In this document: positions 55,519 to 64,000 of the stretch, piece by piece
Layout: the number at the start of each line of letters is the position of its first letter
How positions within the stretch are numbered: position 1 is the stretch's first letter
Source of the DNA: JBGOTP01 sp963717075
GTDB lineage: Bacteria > Acidobacteriota > Vicinamibacteria > Vicinamibacterales > CAVVIG01
Direction: 5' to 3'
Assembly (NCBI GenBank): GCA_963717075.1
Contig: CAVQVI010000010.1
Span: forward strand, 496,001-560,000
DNA length: 64,000 nucleotides
Position numbers and translations under genes: made by a program
The notes under the pieces: model-generated
What the model saw: only the letters and a program-made list of their open reading frames with translations
The model's database searches: none
Told to the model about the DNA's origin: nothing

Positions 55519-55693
55519 CGAGCCGCTGAATCGCGGCGGTCCCGAGGGTACGTCACAGCGTATCTTCGAAAGCGGTGCCCGACATCCGGTTGTCTGACGC
55601 GAATCGAGGGAGCGTGGCCCTTTGCAGTATCAGCATGAAGTGGCCAGCCTCGTCGGGTAAACTCAGTCCAGTCATTTCCGGGAGGACGCGAAT

Positions 55694-56551
55694 ATGGATG
55701 ATCCGACAAGACGCAACATACTGAAAGCCGGGGCCGCGGCAGCGGCGATGGCCGCGATGCCACGCGTATTTGCTCAGCAGGCGGGCAAAGGAGGAACTGG
55801 CAAGTTCTACGAAAAAGGCCCCGTTCGCATCCGCTATGAGGAGGCCGGGTCCGGTTTCCCTCTGATGCTGCTTCCCGGCGGGGGATTGAACGCGACAATC
55901 TCGTTCTTCACGGGCAACTCGCCCTTCAACGCGATCGAGGAGTTCAAGGGACAGTATCGCTGCATCACGGCGGACCTGCGCAACGCCACCACCGGCCAGT
56001 CCACCGGCCCTGTCGAGGTCGATCGGCCGTGGGAGTCCTACGCCGACGACCAACTCGGCCTGATGGATCATCTGGGCATCGACAAGTTCATGGTGATGGG
56101 GTTCTGCATCGGCGGCCCCTTCATCTGGAGTCTCCTGAAGCGCGCGCCCAATCGTGTTGTCGCGGCTGTGCTGGCGCAGCCCGTGGGGTGGCGGCCGGAG
56201 ATGCGCGACCCGAAGTACCCAGGCGTATTCTGGAAGACCTGGGGTCCGGCACTGACTGCCCAGCGGCCCGAGATCACGATGCCGACGGTCGACAAATTCG
56301 TGACCAGGATGTTCGAGACCGACCCCGACTTCGTCTTCACCGTGACACGGGATTTCGTGCGTGGTTGCCAAACCCCGATTCTGGTCCTGCCGGACGATTC
56401 CCCGGCCCACCCGTACGCCGTCGCCATGGAGACCGCGATGCTCGCACCGAAAGCCGAAGTGAGCATGTTCCCCTGGAAAGAACCCAAAGAGCGGATTCCC
56501 CTGGCGGTGCGCCACATCCATTCCTTCCTCAAGGCGCATCGGCCCGCTTAG
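55694..56551 (+). CDS. Alpha/beta hydrolase, Tat-exported, with Cys nucleophile position
   Basis: The 285-residue protein starts MDDPTRRNILKAGAAAAAMAAMPRVFA, a twin-arginine signal (RRNILK), and has GGGAGG 9 nt before the ATG. The hydrolase fold shows the oxyanion loop LPGGGLN and the nucleophile elbow GFCIGG, in which Cys replaces Ser. This is unusual, though it occurs in dienelactone-hydrolase-like proteins. The acid and His lie near LPDDSPAHPYA and AVRHIHSF. The substrate is unknown. Confidence 0.85.
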   Translation: MDDPTRRNILKAGAAAAAMAAMPRVFAQQAGKGGTGKFYEKGPVRIRYEEAGSGFPLMLLPGGGLNATISFFTGNSPFNAIEEFKGQYRCITADLRNATTGQSTGPVEVDRPWESYADDQLGLMDHLGIDKFMVMGFCIGGPFIWSLLKRAPNRVVAAVLAQPVGWRPEMRDPKYPGVFWKTWGPALTAQRPEITMPTVDKFVTRMFETDPDFVFTVTRDFVRGCQTPILVLPDDSPAHPYAVAMETAMLAPKAEVSMFPWKEPKERIPLAVRHIHSFLKAHRPA

Positions 56552-56668
56552 TAGCCGGAGGACCGCATAACGGATTACTCCCGCCTGGTCGCTAGCGTTG
56601 ACCTATCCAAACGGCCGGTTGAGTCCGATGCCGGTTATTTATGAGGTGGCTTCTAGACTAGTCCCGCC

Positions 56669-56699
56669 GACGCTTGACGCGAAAGCGGAAGACGGGGCG
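56669..56699. repeat. Dispersed 31-bp repeat, copy 2
   Basis: GACGCTTGACGCGAAAGCGG followed by AAGACGGGGCG matches the copy at 53551. It lies in the convergent gap, 19 bp past the NHL gene stop. A further 117 bp of this gap show no gene. Confidence 0.7.
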
Positions 56700-56717
56700 T
56701 GATCGGCTGCGCCGCAA

Positions 56718-57944
56718 TCATTTGCCCGTCCGCAGCGTGACTTTCTGCACGCGCCAGTTGGTCATCTCGCCGATGAGCAGTTCGTTCTCGTTACGGCAGT
56801 CGATCGAGTTCGCCAGTCCGAACTGTTTCGGCAGCTTGCCGGCCGAACCAAATCGACCGACCACTTGACCGTTCAGACCTATCTTGTAGATGGTGGCATC
56901 GTCCATGCCATTGGGGTCACCCCAGTGCGAGCTGTAGATGTACTGCGTCGCACCGCGTGTCATGCAGATTGCCATCGGCGTGCCGATGCCAGTAATTTGC
57001 GACTTGAACTTCCCGTCGCCGTCGAAGACCTGGATGCGCTTGTTGCCGGAATCGGCCACATAGACATTGCCCTGAGCATCGAGCGCGATGCCCTTCACGC
57101 CCTGGAACTGTCCCTGCTCCGAGCCCGTCGAGCCCCATTGCGTGATAAACCGACCGTCCTTGTCGAATTTGGCGACGCGGTTGTTGCTGCCGATGCCGTC
57201 GGCAACATAGATGTTGCCCGCGCGGTCCCAAGCCACATCGCTCGGACGGTTGAAAGTGGAACCGGGCGTGCCGGACCCGGGACTGACGCCTCGACCACCC
57301 GCGCCTGCGGCCCCGGCAGGTGCCCCGGCAGGGCCCGCACCGCCAGGCCCGACACCGCTCGTCGGGGCCGCGCCCGCAGCAGGCGCGCCGCGCCCTCCAC
57401 CTTCGGCGGCTGGAGCGCCGGCGCGACTCTCGGTCGTTGCGAGTGGTCCGGAGGCAAGCGCCGCCATGAGTCCTGGGCCGGGGCGCACGCCAATCGTTTC
57501 CGGTTTCCGGCCGAGCACGAGCTGAACACGCCCGTCCGCATCGAACTTCACGACCTGATTCGCGCCCGCGTCGATCGTCCAGACGTTGTCCTGTGGATCG
57601 ACACGAAGACCGATCGCAGTGTTGAACCCGTAGACGTCCTGACCGAGCTCACGCACGAACTTCCCGGTCGCGTCGAACTGGAAGAGCCGCGAACCATTGC
57701 GATAGAACGTCCGCGCGTCGCCGAGCGTCGCGTACGGATGTCCCGTGCGCGTGTACACGAAGATCTGTCCCTGGGAATTCGTCCCGACGCCGGCGACCTC
57801 GCCGACGAAGACCTCATTGGGGGTCTTGAGCAGATCGGCGTTCGAATCGAATGGGATGTCGGGAACCGGCGCCTGCGCGTACGGCGGAGCGCCAATAACC
57901 ACGACCGCCGCCGCGGCAAGGAACCGCTGGAATGCGCGCCTCAT
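56718..57944 (-). CDS. NHL-repeat protein 1, secreted
   Basis: The 408-residue protein has a signal peptide (about 1-24) and NHL beta-propeller blades (DPQDNVWTIDAGANQVVKFDADGRV, DRAGNIYVADGIGSNNRVAKFDKDGRFITQWG, DAQGNVYVADSGNKRIQVFDGDGKF). A low-complexity Gly/Ala/Pro insertion of about 70 residues (around residues 165-240) splits the propeller. It is a paralogue of the next gene. NHL propellers bind proteins or ligands; no catalytic residues of peptidyl-alpha-hydroxyglycine lyase are evident. Confidence 0.85.
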   Translation of the reverse strand: MRRAFQRFLAAAAVVVIGAPPYAQAPVPDIPFDSNADLLKTPNEVFVGEVAGVGTNSQGQIFVYTRTGHPYATLGDARTFYRNGSRLFQFDATGKFVRELGQDVYGFNTAIGLRVDPQDNVWTIDAGANQVVKFDADGRVQLVLGRKPETIGVRPGPGLMAALASGPLATTESRAGAPAAEGGGRGAPAAGAAPTSGVGPGGAGPAGAPAGAAGAGGRGVSPGSGTPGSTFNRPSDVAWDRAGNIYVADGIGSNNRVAKFDKDGRFITQWGSTGSEQGQFQGVKGIALDAQGNVYVADSGNKRIQVFDGDGKFKSQITGIGTPMAICMTRGATQYIYSSHWGDPNGMDDATIYKIGLNGQVVGRFGSAGKLPKQFGLANSIDCRNENELLIGEMTNWRVQKVTLRTGK

Positions 57945-57959
57945 GACAGTCCTGCCTTC

Positions 57960-59031
57960 CTACCGTCCGCTCGCGCGTGACGTCTGAGCGTTCAGAAGAA
58001 TCTTCTGGGAGCGCCAGTTGTTGATCTCGGCCGTGTAGATGATGTCGGCGTTGCGGCAGTCCATCTGGTGAATCGTGGCGAATTCGCCCGTCGCCTTGCC
58101 GGCCTTGCCGAACTTGCCGATGATCGTGCCGTCGAGCTCCATCTTGTAGACCTCGCCGGTGAACTCTGCCGCCGCAGCCGGCGCGCTGTCCGGCCACGAG
58201 TTGGACGCATAGAGATACTGCTTGCCGGGATTCTTCGGGCCCGGACCGCCAGACACGCAAACGGCCCATGGATTGCCGACCTGGTCGTAGTTGGCTTTCC
58301 AGTTCAGGTTGTTGTCGAGCACCTGCACCCTGGCATTGCCGCGATCACCGACGTACACGTTGCCCTGGAAGTCTGTTGCGATTGAGTGCGGCGTGTTGAA
58401 CTGCAGGTTGCCCGTGCCTCTCGTACCGACTGCTTTGACGAACCGCCCGTTCTTGTCGTACTTCACGACGCGCGCGTCGCCGTAGCCGTCGGAAACGAAG
58501 ATGTTGCCCTGCTGATCGAACGCGACGTCTGTCTGGCGGTCGAACTCATAGTTCCGGTTGGCGCCGCTGAACGCGCCGGTCCCAGGCATGTTCGCGAGCT
58601 GGAAAATCGGGTCGGGACGACGGCCCATCACCATCGACACCTTCCCATCGGAATTGAACTTGACGAGCATGTTCGTCCCCTCGTCCACGGCCCAGATGTT
58701 GTCCTGCGCATCGACGCGGACCGAGTGGGCGAACGCAAAGCCGTAGTTGCCGCGTCCAATCTCACGCACGAAGCTTCCCTGTGGCGTGTACTCGAAGAGG
58801 CGCGTCTCGTTGGCGCGGTGGTAGATGTAGATGTTGCCCTTTGGAGTTGGTCGCGATGCCCATGTTCTCTCCGGTGTAGATACCGGGAGGATTCTTGAAG
58901 AAGTTCGGCACCGATTCGTACGGGATCGGCGGGATATTCGCGGCCTTGGCCCGGCTCTGCGCGAGCAGGGGACCGTACAGGAGCGGTACGACGCCAAGCA
59001 GCGCGATGTGAACCGCAAAGCTACGCCTCAT
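57960..59031 (-). CDS. NHL-repeat protein 2, secreted, one frameshift
   Basis: From ATG 59031 the protein starts with a signal peptide (MRRSFAVHIALLGVVPLLYGPLLAQ) and continues IPPIPYESVPNFFKNPPGIYTGENMGIATNSKG. There the frame changes in a GGG run near 58845 and continues NIYIYHRANETRLFEYTPQG. NHL blades follow (DAQDNIWAVDEGTNMLVKF, DQQGNIFVSDGYGDARVVKYDKNGRFVKAVG). Without the shift it has about 356 residues, and it lies 15 bp upstream of NHL 1, its paralogue. The pair is probably one operon. Confidence 0.82.
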
Positions 59032-59060
59032 GGCAGCCTCCGGGGCTGTAGGCTCGACCT

Positions 59061-59086
59061 TCCGCCTCCGCCTAAGGCTCGGCGGA
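59061..59086. repeat. Second dispersed hairpin family in the 59.0-59.3 kb gap
   Basis: TCCGCCTCCGCCTAAGGCTC followed by GGCGGA is an imperfect hairpin of a different sequence family. It lies in the 286-bp divergent gap before the DUF6351 gene, which otherwise shows only GGGAGACGC before ATG 59318. Confidence 0.4.
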
Positions 59087-59317
59087 CCGCCGTCGCATTG
59101 GCGGACGCGTTAGGTCGGACGCCAGCTTTGATCTGTGTGACGACAGTAACCGCTGGACTGTATATGACTTGCAGGCGCCATTCAAGGCGGAACACCGCCC
59201 GGGCCGTTCCAGCTCCCCGGCCACTACGCCCGCCTTGCCCGCCCTTGAAAGCCATCTTGCCCGTCCCTGGTTCGAAGCGTAGGATGCGTCTGGTCGGATG
59301 GAGAGTTCGGGAGACGC

Positions 59318-61555
59318 ATGATGAAACCAATCGCCACACGCCGGGGGGTTTCGGCGGCATTCGCAGTCATCGGCATGGTCGCCATTTTGGGCTTGGGGCG
59401 CACCCACGCCAGCGCCGCCGTGGAATCCGGCCAGATCGCAATCAAGACACTCTCAGCCGACCCGGCCCTCGTCACTGGTGGCGATGTGCTGGTGCAGATC
59501 GTCCTTCCCGAGGATGCCTCGCATGAAAGCGTGAACGTGGCGGTCGGCAGCCGCGACGTCACCGCGGCGTTTCGCGCGACTTCGGCGCCTCATACACGGG
59601 TCGGCCTCGTCACCGGCCTGGTGAATGGAAAGAACACGCTCACCGTGACCGCCAGAGCCAGCCGCCTCCACGCGAAGCTGGAGATCACCAACTATCCGGT
59701 GACTGGTCCGGTCTTCTCGGGTCCATGGATTCAGCCCTTCATTTGCCAGACTGATGCGTTCACCCTGCCTGACGGCACGAAGCTCGGTCCACCGCTCGAC
59801 GCGAACTGTTCAGCCCGCACGGTCGTGCAGTACGTCTACCACTCTGACGCTCCGGATCCACCGTCGACCCAACAGCCGCCGACCGCGCCGCCGTTCTTCA
59901 AACCGCTCCCGAGTGTGACCACGCTGCCGGCGGACGTCGCGAAGACGACCACGGTGACGGGGCAGACGGTCAATTTCATCGTGCGCGTGGAAACCGGCAC
60001 GATGAACCGCGGTATCTATCAGAACGCGATTCTTCACGACCCGACGACCGACCCCGCGCCGACGCCATTCTCTCCTCCCAAAGGATGGAACCAGCGCCTC
60101 ATCGGCGTGCACGGTACCGGCTGCCCGGGCGGCTGGTACATTCAAGGTGCCGCGATGGGCGTGAGCCCACTGGATGCAACACGGCTCGGTGAGGGGTACG
60201 CCCTGTTCGTCAACTCGCTGAACCATCCGACGAACAGCTGCAACGCGGTGGTCGCCGCCGAGACGGCGATGATGGGCAAGGAACATTTCATCGAGACGTT
60301 CGGCGTTCCGCTCTACACCATCACCACCGGCCGATCGGGCGGCGCGTACACGAGCCTCCAGATCGCCGACGCCTTCCCGGGCATTTTCGACGGCGCGACG
60401 GTGAGCCTCACGTTTCCCGACGCGCTGTCGATTGCGCTCGCCGGGCTCGACGCACACCTGTTGACCCATTACTTCCGCACGGCGCACGGGCTCACCGACT
60501 CGCAGAAGCTCGCGATCACCGGCTACTCGAGCATCCAGGCTCTCATCGATGCGGCGAATCAGTCGCAGCGAACCGACCCGGTCCCGAATCGCGCGGACAT
60601 CGAGGGCTATCTGTCGGCGCGCTGGAATGCCGCGGTGCCCGAGGCGGTCCGTTACGACCCCGTGAAGAATCCCACGGGAGCGCGTCCCACGGTGTTCGAT
60701 GCTGCGAGGAACGTGTACGGCACGAACCCGTCAACCGGCGCGGCGCTCCGGCCGTTCGACAACATCGGCGTGCAGTACGGCCTCAACGCGCTCAACAGCG
60801 GCGCGATCAGCATGACGCAGTTCCTCGATCTGAATGAACGCGTCGGGGGTGTCGATGAGGACGCCAACTACGTGCCCTCGCGGACGGCGGGCGATCTCGG
60901 CGCGATCAAACGCACGTATCAGAGCGGTCTGATGTTAGGCGGCAGCGGCGGTCTCTCGTCGATCCCGATATTCGATGACGCCACGTCGAACGAGGCAGCC
61001 CGCTACCACTACGGCTGGTTCCATTTTGCAGTTCGCGAACGGATCCGCCAGGCGAACGGCGGCAACGCCGACAACATGGTGATGTGGCGCGCCGTCGACC
61101 CGATCGCCGCCAAGACACTGTTCGACGACTGGATGGTCGCGTACAAATCCGACACGTCGAGGGGGACGGAGCGCGCCAGGGTTCTCCGCGCCAAACCGGC
61201 AAGCGGCGCCGACGGCTGCTACGACAAGTCGATGCCTCCCGCGTTCGTCGCCGACGCGCTCCCGTTCACGAGTAGACCCGAGTCGAAATGCAGCGAACTG
61301 TACCCGGTGTACTCGAACGCGCGCCGGGAAGCCGGCGGTCCCCTTGCCGCGAACGTGCTGAAGTGCCAGTTGAAGCCAGTGGATGCGCACGATTACACGA
61401 CGCCCCCGCTCGCGGCTGACCTCGCCCGCCTGAAGGCCGTCTTCCCCGCCGGGGTCTGCGACTGGTCGAAACCCGGCGTCAACCAGGTGCCCGTCGTCCC
61501 ATGGGCGTCGTACGGACCGTCGCCGAAGAATCAGGTCTCAACCACATCACCGTAG
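59318..61555 (+). CDS. DUF6351 family secreted protein (tannase/feruloyl-esterase-like)
   Basis: The 745-residue protein has a signal peptide (about 1-33) and a beta-rich N-terminal domain (LSADPALVTGGDVLVQIVLPEDASHESVNVAVGSRDVTAAF). Its large C-terminal part has Cys pairs (PFICQTDAF, ANCSARTVVQYVY, GTGCPGGWYIQGA and NSCNAVVAAETAMMGKEHFIETFGVPLYTITTGRSGGAYTSLQIAD). GRSGGAY is the nucleophile-elbow-like motif (GxSxG) and suggests an esterase with Ser as nucleophile. Function and substrate are unknown. The start at ATG 59318 has GGGAGACGC upstream. Confidence 0.82.
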   Translation: MMKPIATRRGVSAAFAVIGMVAILGLGRTHASAAVESGQIAIKTLSADPALVTGGDVLVQIVLPEDASHESVNVAVGSRDVTAAFRATSAPHTRVGLVTGLVNGKNTLTVTARASRLHAKLEITNYPVTGPVFSGPWIQPFICQTDAFTLPDGTKLGPPLDANCSARTVVQYVYHSDAPDPPSTQQPPTAPPFFKPLPSVTTLPADVAKTTTVTGQTVNFIVRVETGTMNRGIYQNAILHDPTTDPAPTPFSPPKGWNQRLIGVHGTGCPGGWYIQGAAMGVSPLDATRLGEGYALFVNSLNHPTNSCNAVVAAETAMMGKEHFIETFGVPLYTITTGRSGGAYTSLQIADAFPGIFDGATVSLTFPDALSIALAGLDAHLLTHYFRTAHGLTDSQKLAITGYSSIQALIDAANQSQRTDPVPNRADIEGYLSARWNAAVPEAVRYDPVKNPTGARPTVFDAARNVYGTNPSTGAALRPFDNIGVQYGLNALNSGAISMTQFLDLNERVGGVDEDANYVPSRTAGDLGAIKRTYQSGLMLGGSGGLSSIPIFDDATSNEAARYHYGWFHFAVRERIRQANGGNADNMVMWRAVDPIAAKTLFDDWMVAYKSDTSRGTERARVLRAKPASGADGCYDKSMPPAFVADALPFTSRPESKCSELYPVYSNARREAGGPLAANVLKCQLKPVDAHDYTTPPLAADLARLKAVFPAGVCDWSKPGVNQVPVVPWASYGPSPKNQVSTTSP

Positions 61556-61622
61556 ACATCGGGGTCGTCGCAACCTGCCAAACGGGGAGTTGGAGAATTC
61601 TGTCTGAAGGAGTTTGGATGAA

Positions 61623-61776
61623 GAGGTGGGCTACGGCTTGCCCCTCCACCCACAGGATTTCGAATCTGGTCAATTGGTCATCTTGTTATCTGGTCATTTA
61701 TTGGCCAATGAATGACCAGATGCCCAGATGACTAGCTGACCAAATTCCGTTCTACGTTCAGTGAGTACAGCGCGTA
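61623..61776. repeat. About 153-bp direct repeat with long hairpin, copy 1
   Basis: It begins GAGGTGGGCTACGGCTTGCC and ends TCAGTGAGT(A)CAGCGCGTA. It contains a near-perfect inverted repeat, ATCTGGTCATT...AATGACCAGAT, of about 34 bp. The second copy lies 344 bp downstream. The sequence is clearly AT-richer than its surroundings. Confidence 0.9.
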
Positions 61777-61964
61777 CGATCGAGGTCAGTTCAAGGACGT
61801 GCCGAAGGCGATTACGGTTCAACGGTCAGCACGCACCTCGTGGGCCTCGAATACAGATCAACGAGAACTTGAACTTCGTGGCGGCAATCGGAATCGGATG
61901 CGATGACGCCGACAGCTACATCTCCGGTTCGCTGCACTATTACCGTTCAGGGGTCAGCGCGTAG
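61761..61964 (+). pseudogene. Fragment of an outer-membrane-like protein C-terminus
   Basis: Between the two repeat copies one frame reads INENLNFVAAIGIGCDDADSYISGSLHYYRSGVSA and stops; just upstream, in another frame, are YSAYDRGQFKDVPKAITV and HLVGLEY. It looks like the 3' end of a barrel or exported protein with a broken frame; the rest of the gene is absent. Confidence 0.55.
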
Positions 61965-61966
61965 AT

Positions 61967-62120
61967 GAGGTGGGCTACGGCTTGCCCCTCCACCCACAGG
62001 GTTTCGAATCTGGTCAATTGGTCATCTTGTTATCTGGTCATTTATTGACCAATGAATGACCAGATGCCCAGATGACTAGCTGACCAAATTCCGTTCTACG
62101 TTCAGTGAGTCAGCGCGTAG
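61967..62120. repeat. About 153-bp direct repeat with long hairpin, copy 2
   Basis: It is the second copy of the 61623 repeat with few changes (GGTTTC for GATTTC, GACCAA for GCCAAT, one base missing near the end). It runs 19 bp into the 3' end of the DUF4159 gene. The words GTCAGCGCGTAG occur at both its borders. Confidence 0.9.
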
Positions 62121-62911
62121 ATGAGATAGTTCACGCCGAGCTTATACGCTTCGTTCGTATCGTCGAAGGGACGCAGTCCCCTGCCCGACCACTCCCAGTA
62201 CTGAGAGACGTCCGTGTTGTAGTTGATGATGAGCTGAAGCCGCTTTCGCGGGTCGTTGTCCTGGTACACCGCGCGAAACACGGGTGCGCCCGCATTGTAG
62301 GCCTGCGGAAACTTGTTGAGCGTCGTGATCTCGAAGAAGCAGTGAAAGACCGGATCGGAGGGTTTCATCTCGTAGAACCGCACATCGGGTAGCACGCGCT
62401 TGATGTTCGCTTCGAACGTGTCCCACCCACCGCCGCCAGGGCCAAAGTCGCCGGGGACTTTGAAATCGTCGAAGATTACGAGCCCGCCCTTCTGCAGGTA
62501 CCGTCGAAACGCCGCTCCCTCCTTGTCGTTCATCGTCCACCAGCCGGCTTCGGTGATGTACGCGAGCGGGTACCGGAACAGTTCCGGGTCGTCGAGCGCG
62601 AACACGTTGAACGCATCCTCTCGCGCCCCGACATAGCTGACCTCGTTCACGATCTTCACGAGGTTCTCTTCGGACAGCGGCCACCCGTGCGCCCAGGACG
62701 GAATGCCCGCGTACCAGTACCCGCCGGGCGCCGTGGTGTACTTGAGACGGGCAAAGGCGAACCGGCCGTTGTACGGCAGGTTTCGAACGTCGGGGTCGCG
62801 GTTGCCACCACGGCGGAAGGAACGGAACTGAGCGAAGGCCACCCCGCTCAGCAGGATGAGCGCAACGGCCACGACTGTGGCCCGCTTCCCCGTGGCGATC
62901 CTGCCGCTCAC
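62102..62911 (-). CDS. DUF4159 domain protein, exported
   Basis: GTG 62911 is chosen because TACATT lies 7 nt upstream, as in other leaderless genes of this window. The 269-residue protein has a signal segment (GKRATVVAVALILLSGVAFAQF) and a DUF4159 domain: NGRFAFARLKYTTAPGGYWYAGIPSWAHGWPLSEENLVKIVNEVSYV, YLQKGGLVIFDDFKVPGDFGPGGGGWDTFEANIKRVLP and NDPRKRLQLIINYNTDVSQYWEWSGRG. The family is often linked to putative membrane-bound MoxR/vWA modules, but none is here. A longer frame joins it to the ABC-F gene upstream, which is an artefact of a frame change. Confidence 0.8.
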   Translation of the reverse strand: MSGRIATGKRATVVAVALILLSGVAFAQFRSFRRGGNRDPDVRNLPYNGRFAFARLKYTTAPGGYWYAGIPSWAHGWPLSEENLVKIVNEVSYVGAREDAFNVFALDDPELFRYPLAYITEAGWWTMNDKEGAAFRRYLQKGGLVIFDDFKVPGDFGPGGGGWDTFEANIKRVLPDVRFYEMKPSDPVFHCFFEITTLNKFPQAYNAGAPVFRAVYQDNDPRKRLQLIINYNTDVSQYWEWSGRGLRPFDDTNEAYKLGVNYLIYALTH

Positions 62912-63030
62912 GCGTTCAAATGTACTACGGCAGCGTCGAGAATGCTCCGGTTCCTCGCATCTCCATTCAACTTCATGATCTCTGCGTGACGGCAGGCCGG
63001 GGGTATCTTGGCGCAGCTCGCGAGCCATTT

Positions 63031-64000
63031 TCATTTCTGACGCGAGTCGAGCGCGTCCCACTGCGAGGTACAGTCCGCTCAGCTCTCCCTCGATCTCGCG
63101 AAGCCTCTCGAACGTGGCGACGATCGTTGCGGCTGGCTCCTTGTAGAAGTCCGGCCCCGACACTGTGTGCGTGAGCGTCCGCTCCTCCGTCTCGAGTGCC
63201 TCGATTCGCGTTGGCAGCTCATGCAGCTCGCGCTGTTCACGGTAAGAGAGTTTCTTCGAAGCGCCCGAGGCGCCCGACCTGAAGGTCGGGCCTACGACTG
63301 AACTCGCACTTGGACCCGACCCGCCCCCGGTGAGCCTCGGGCTTGCGCCTGCCCTCGCACCTGGGGCGCTCGAGGCGAGGCTGGGGCCCACGACTGGCCT
63401 CGTGCCGCTCGGGCCTCTGTCTGTCTGCCGGACCCAGTCCTCGTAGCCACCGACGTACTCCTGCACCACACCGTCCCCCTCGAAAACGAACGTGCTCGTG
63501 ATGACGTTGTCGAGAAACACGCGGTCGTGACTCACGAGCAGAAGTGTACCGGACCACTCGACGAGTTGGGCTTCGAGCAGTTCGAGCGTTTCGAGATCCA
63601 GATCATTGGTCGGCTCGTCGAGGACCAGGACATTGGCGGGTCTGGTGAACAGTCGCGCGAGCAGCAGACGGTTCCGCTCACCGCCAGACAGCGCTTTCAC
63701 AGGCGACTGGCCCCGCTCCGCCGGAAACAGGAAGTCCTGGAGGTATGCATTCACGTGGCGCGCCTTCCCGTTGACGGTCACCGTGTCATTGCCCTCGCCC
63801 ACCGTGTCGAAGACGGTTCGCTCGGGATCGAGCTGCTCGCGCTGCTGATCGTAATAGGCCACCTCCACGTTGGCGCCCTGGCGGACCTCGCCTTCATCGG
63901 GCGGCAGTTCCCCCAGCATGAGTCTGAGCAACGTCGTCTTTCCGGCGCCATTGGGCCCAATGAGACCAATCCGATCGCCGCGCAGGACTCTGGTCGAGAA
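63031..64000 (-). CDS. ABC-F family ATPase (Uup-like), C-terminal half, one frameshift (5' end outside)
   Basis: The second nucleotide-binding domain is visible: Walker A GPNGAGKTTL, signature LSGGERNRLLLA, Walker B LVLDEPTNDLD and the switch His in LLVSHDRVFLD. After it come a linker with a dispersed palindrome (VVGPTFRSGASG) and a coiled-coil end (KKLSYREQRELHELPTRIEALETEERTLTHTVSG). A frame change near 63070 restores the natural end, SQWDALDSRQK, at TGA 63031-63033. ABC-F proteins act on ribosomes or, for Uup, on DNA; the N-terminal ATPase domain lies beyond the window. Confidence 0.88.
63272..63291. repeat. Dispersed palindrome inside the ABC-F linker
   Basis: A perfect GCCCGACCTGAAGGTCGGGC lies in frame in the linker between the ATPase domain and the coiled coil and is read as GPTFRSG. 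Confidence 0.88.

Noticed and set aside
61650..61680. TTTCGAATCTGG resembling a tRNA T-loop
   Set aside because: No acceptor stem, D arm or anticodon arm could be formed around it; it is part of the direct repeat.
62102..63931. A single 609-codon frame joining the ABC-F ATPase with DUF4159
   Set aside because: The natural ABC-F end (SQWDALDSRQK, stop 63031) appears after one frame change, and the DUF4159 part has its own TACATT box and GTG start, so this is not a true fusion.

Overview
The window is one contiguous stretch of GC-rich bacterial DNA (third codon positions are nearly all G or C) with genes on both strands. I recognise no rRNA, tRNA, phage, insertion sequence or CRISPR array. The gene types (two-gene M16 peptidases, S9/M61/M20 peptidases, NHL-repeat proteins, a large PIG-L protein, DUF6351, bacillithiol synthesis) and the many 20-bp GCCCGACCTGAAGGTCGGGC-type palindromes suggest an uncultured acidobacterium, perhaps of the class Vicinamibacteria. 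This placement is an inference; no marker gene here proves it.

Layout. 1-5.7 kb: end of an M1 peptidase, a NuoG-like Fe-S protein, a DsbD thiol:disulfide transporter and a GAF-domain membrane sensor. 5.7-7.1 kb: a type I glutamine synthetase whose frame is broken at least six times. 7.2-14.8 kb: an AAA ATPase, a large PIG-L protein, and an overlapping oxidoreductase-bshB1-bshA unit for bacillithiol. 14.9-21.1 kb: panE, two MFS transporters, a PQQ-type sugar dehydrogenase, a DUF1801 protein and a VapBC-like toxin-antitoxin pair. 21.2-26.1 kb: an ABC exporter (ATPase, FtsX-type permease, HlyD adaptor) with a badly broken permease and adaptor, then a YIP1-like membrane protein. 26.3-28.0 kb: small genes. 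28.1-40.0 kb: a dense stress island. 40.1-53.4 kb: purE, peptidases, a sodium symporter and a glycolate/lactate-type oxidase. 53.4-64 kb: gene remnants, a VOC protein, a beta-barrel protein, an alpha/beta hydrolase, NHL proteins, DUF6351 and DUF4159 proteins, and the end of an ABC-F ATPase.

The most interesting part is 28.1-38.7 kb. It holds three separate universal stress protein genes (five Usp domains), Hsp20, a ribosome-hibernation/cold-shock fusion, a phosphoribosyltransferase/erythromycin-esterase fusion, a Mg-type P-type ATPase, a CBS-domain protein, a small haem protein and DUF4342. This parts list resembles the dormancy (DosR) regulon of mycobacteria. Five of its promoters carry a TGG-N8-TTGC element (sigma-54 -24/-12 type). 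Four units have a related GCGGGGATTTTCCGC-like imperfect palindrome centred about 110-127 bp upstream of the predicted start, where an enhancer-binding activator would sit. I read this as a candidate sigma-54-controlled dormancy/energy-stress regulon.

Many other genes have a TANNNT box only 6-8 nt before the start codon, suggesting widespread leaderless mRNAs; I used this to choose starts. Single-base indels break about ten otherwise well conserved genes, often in runs of G or C, so sequence error is likely for many of them.
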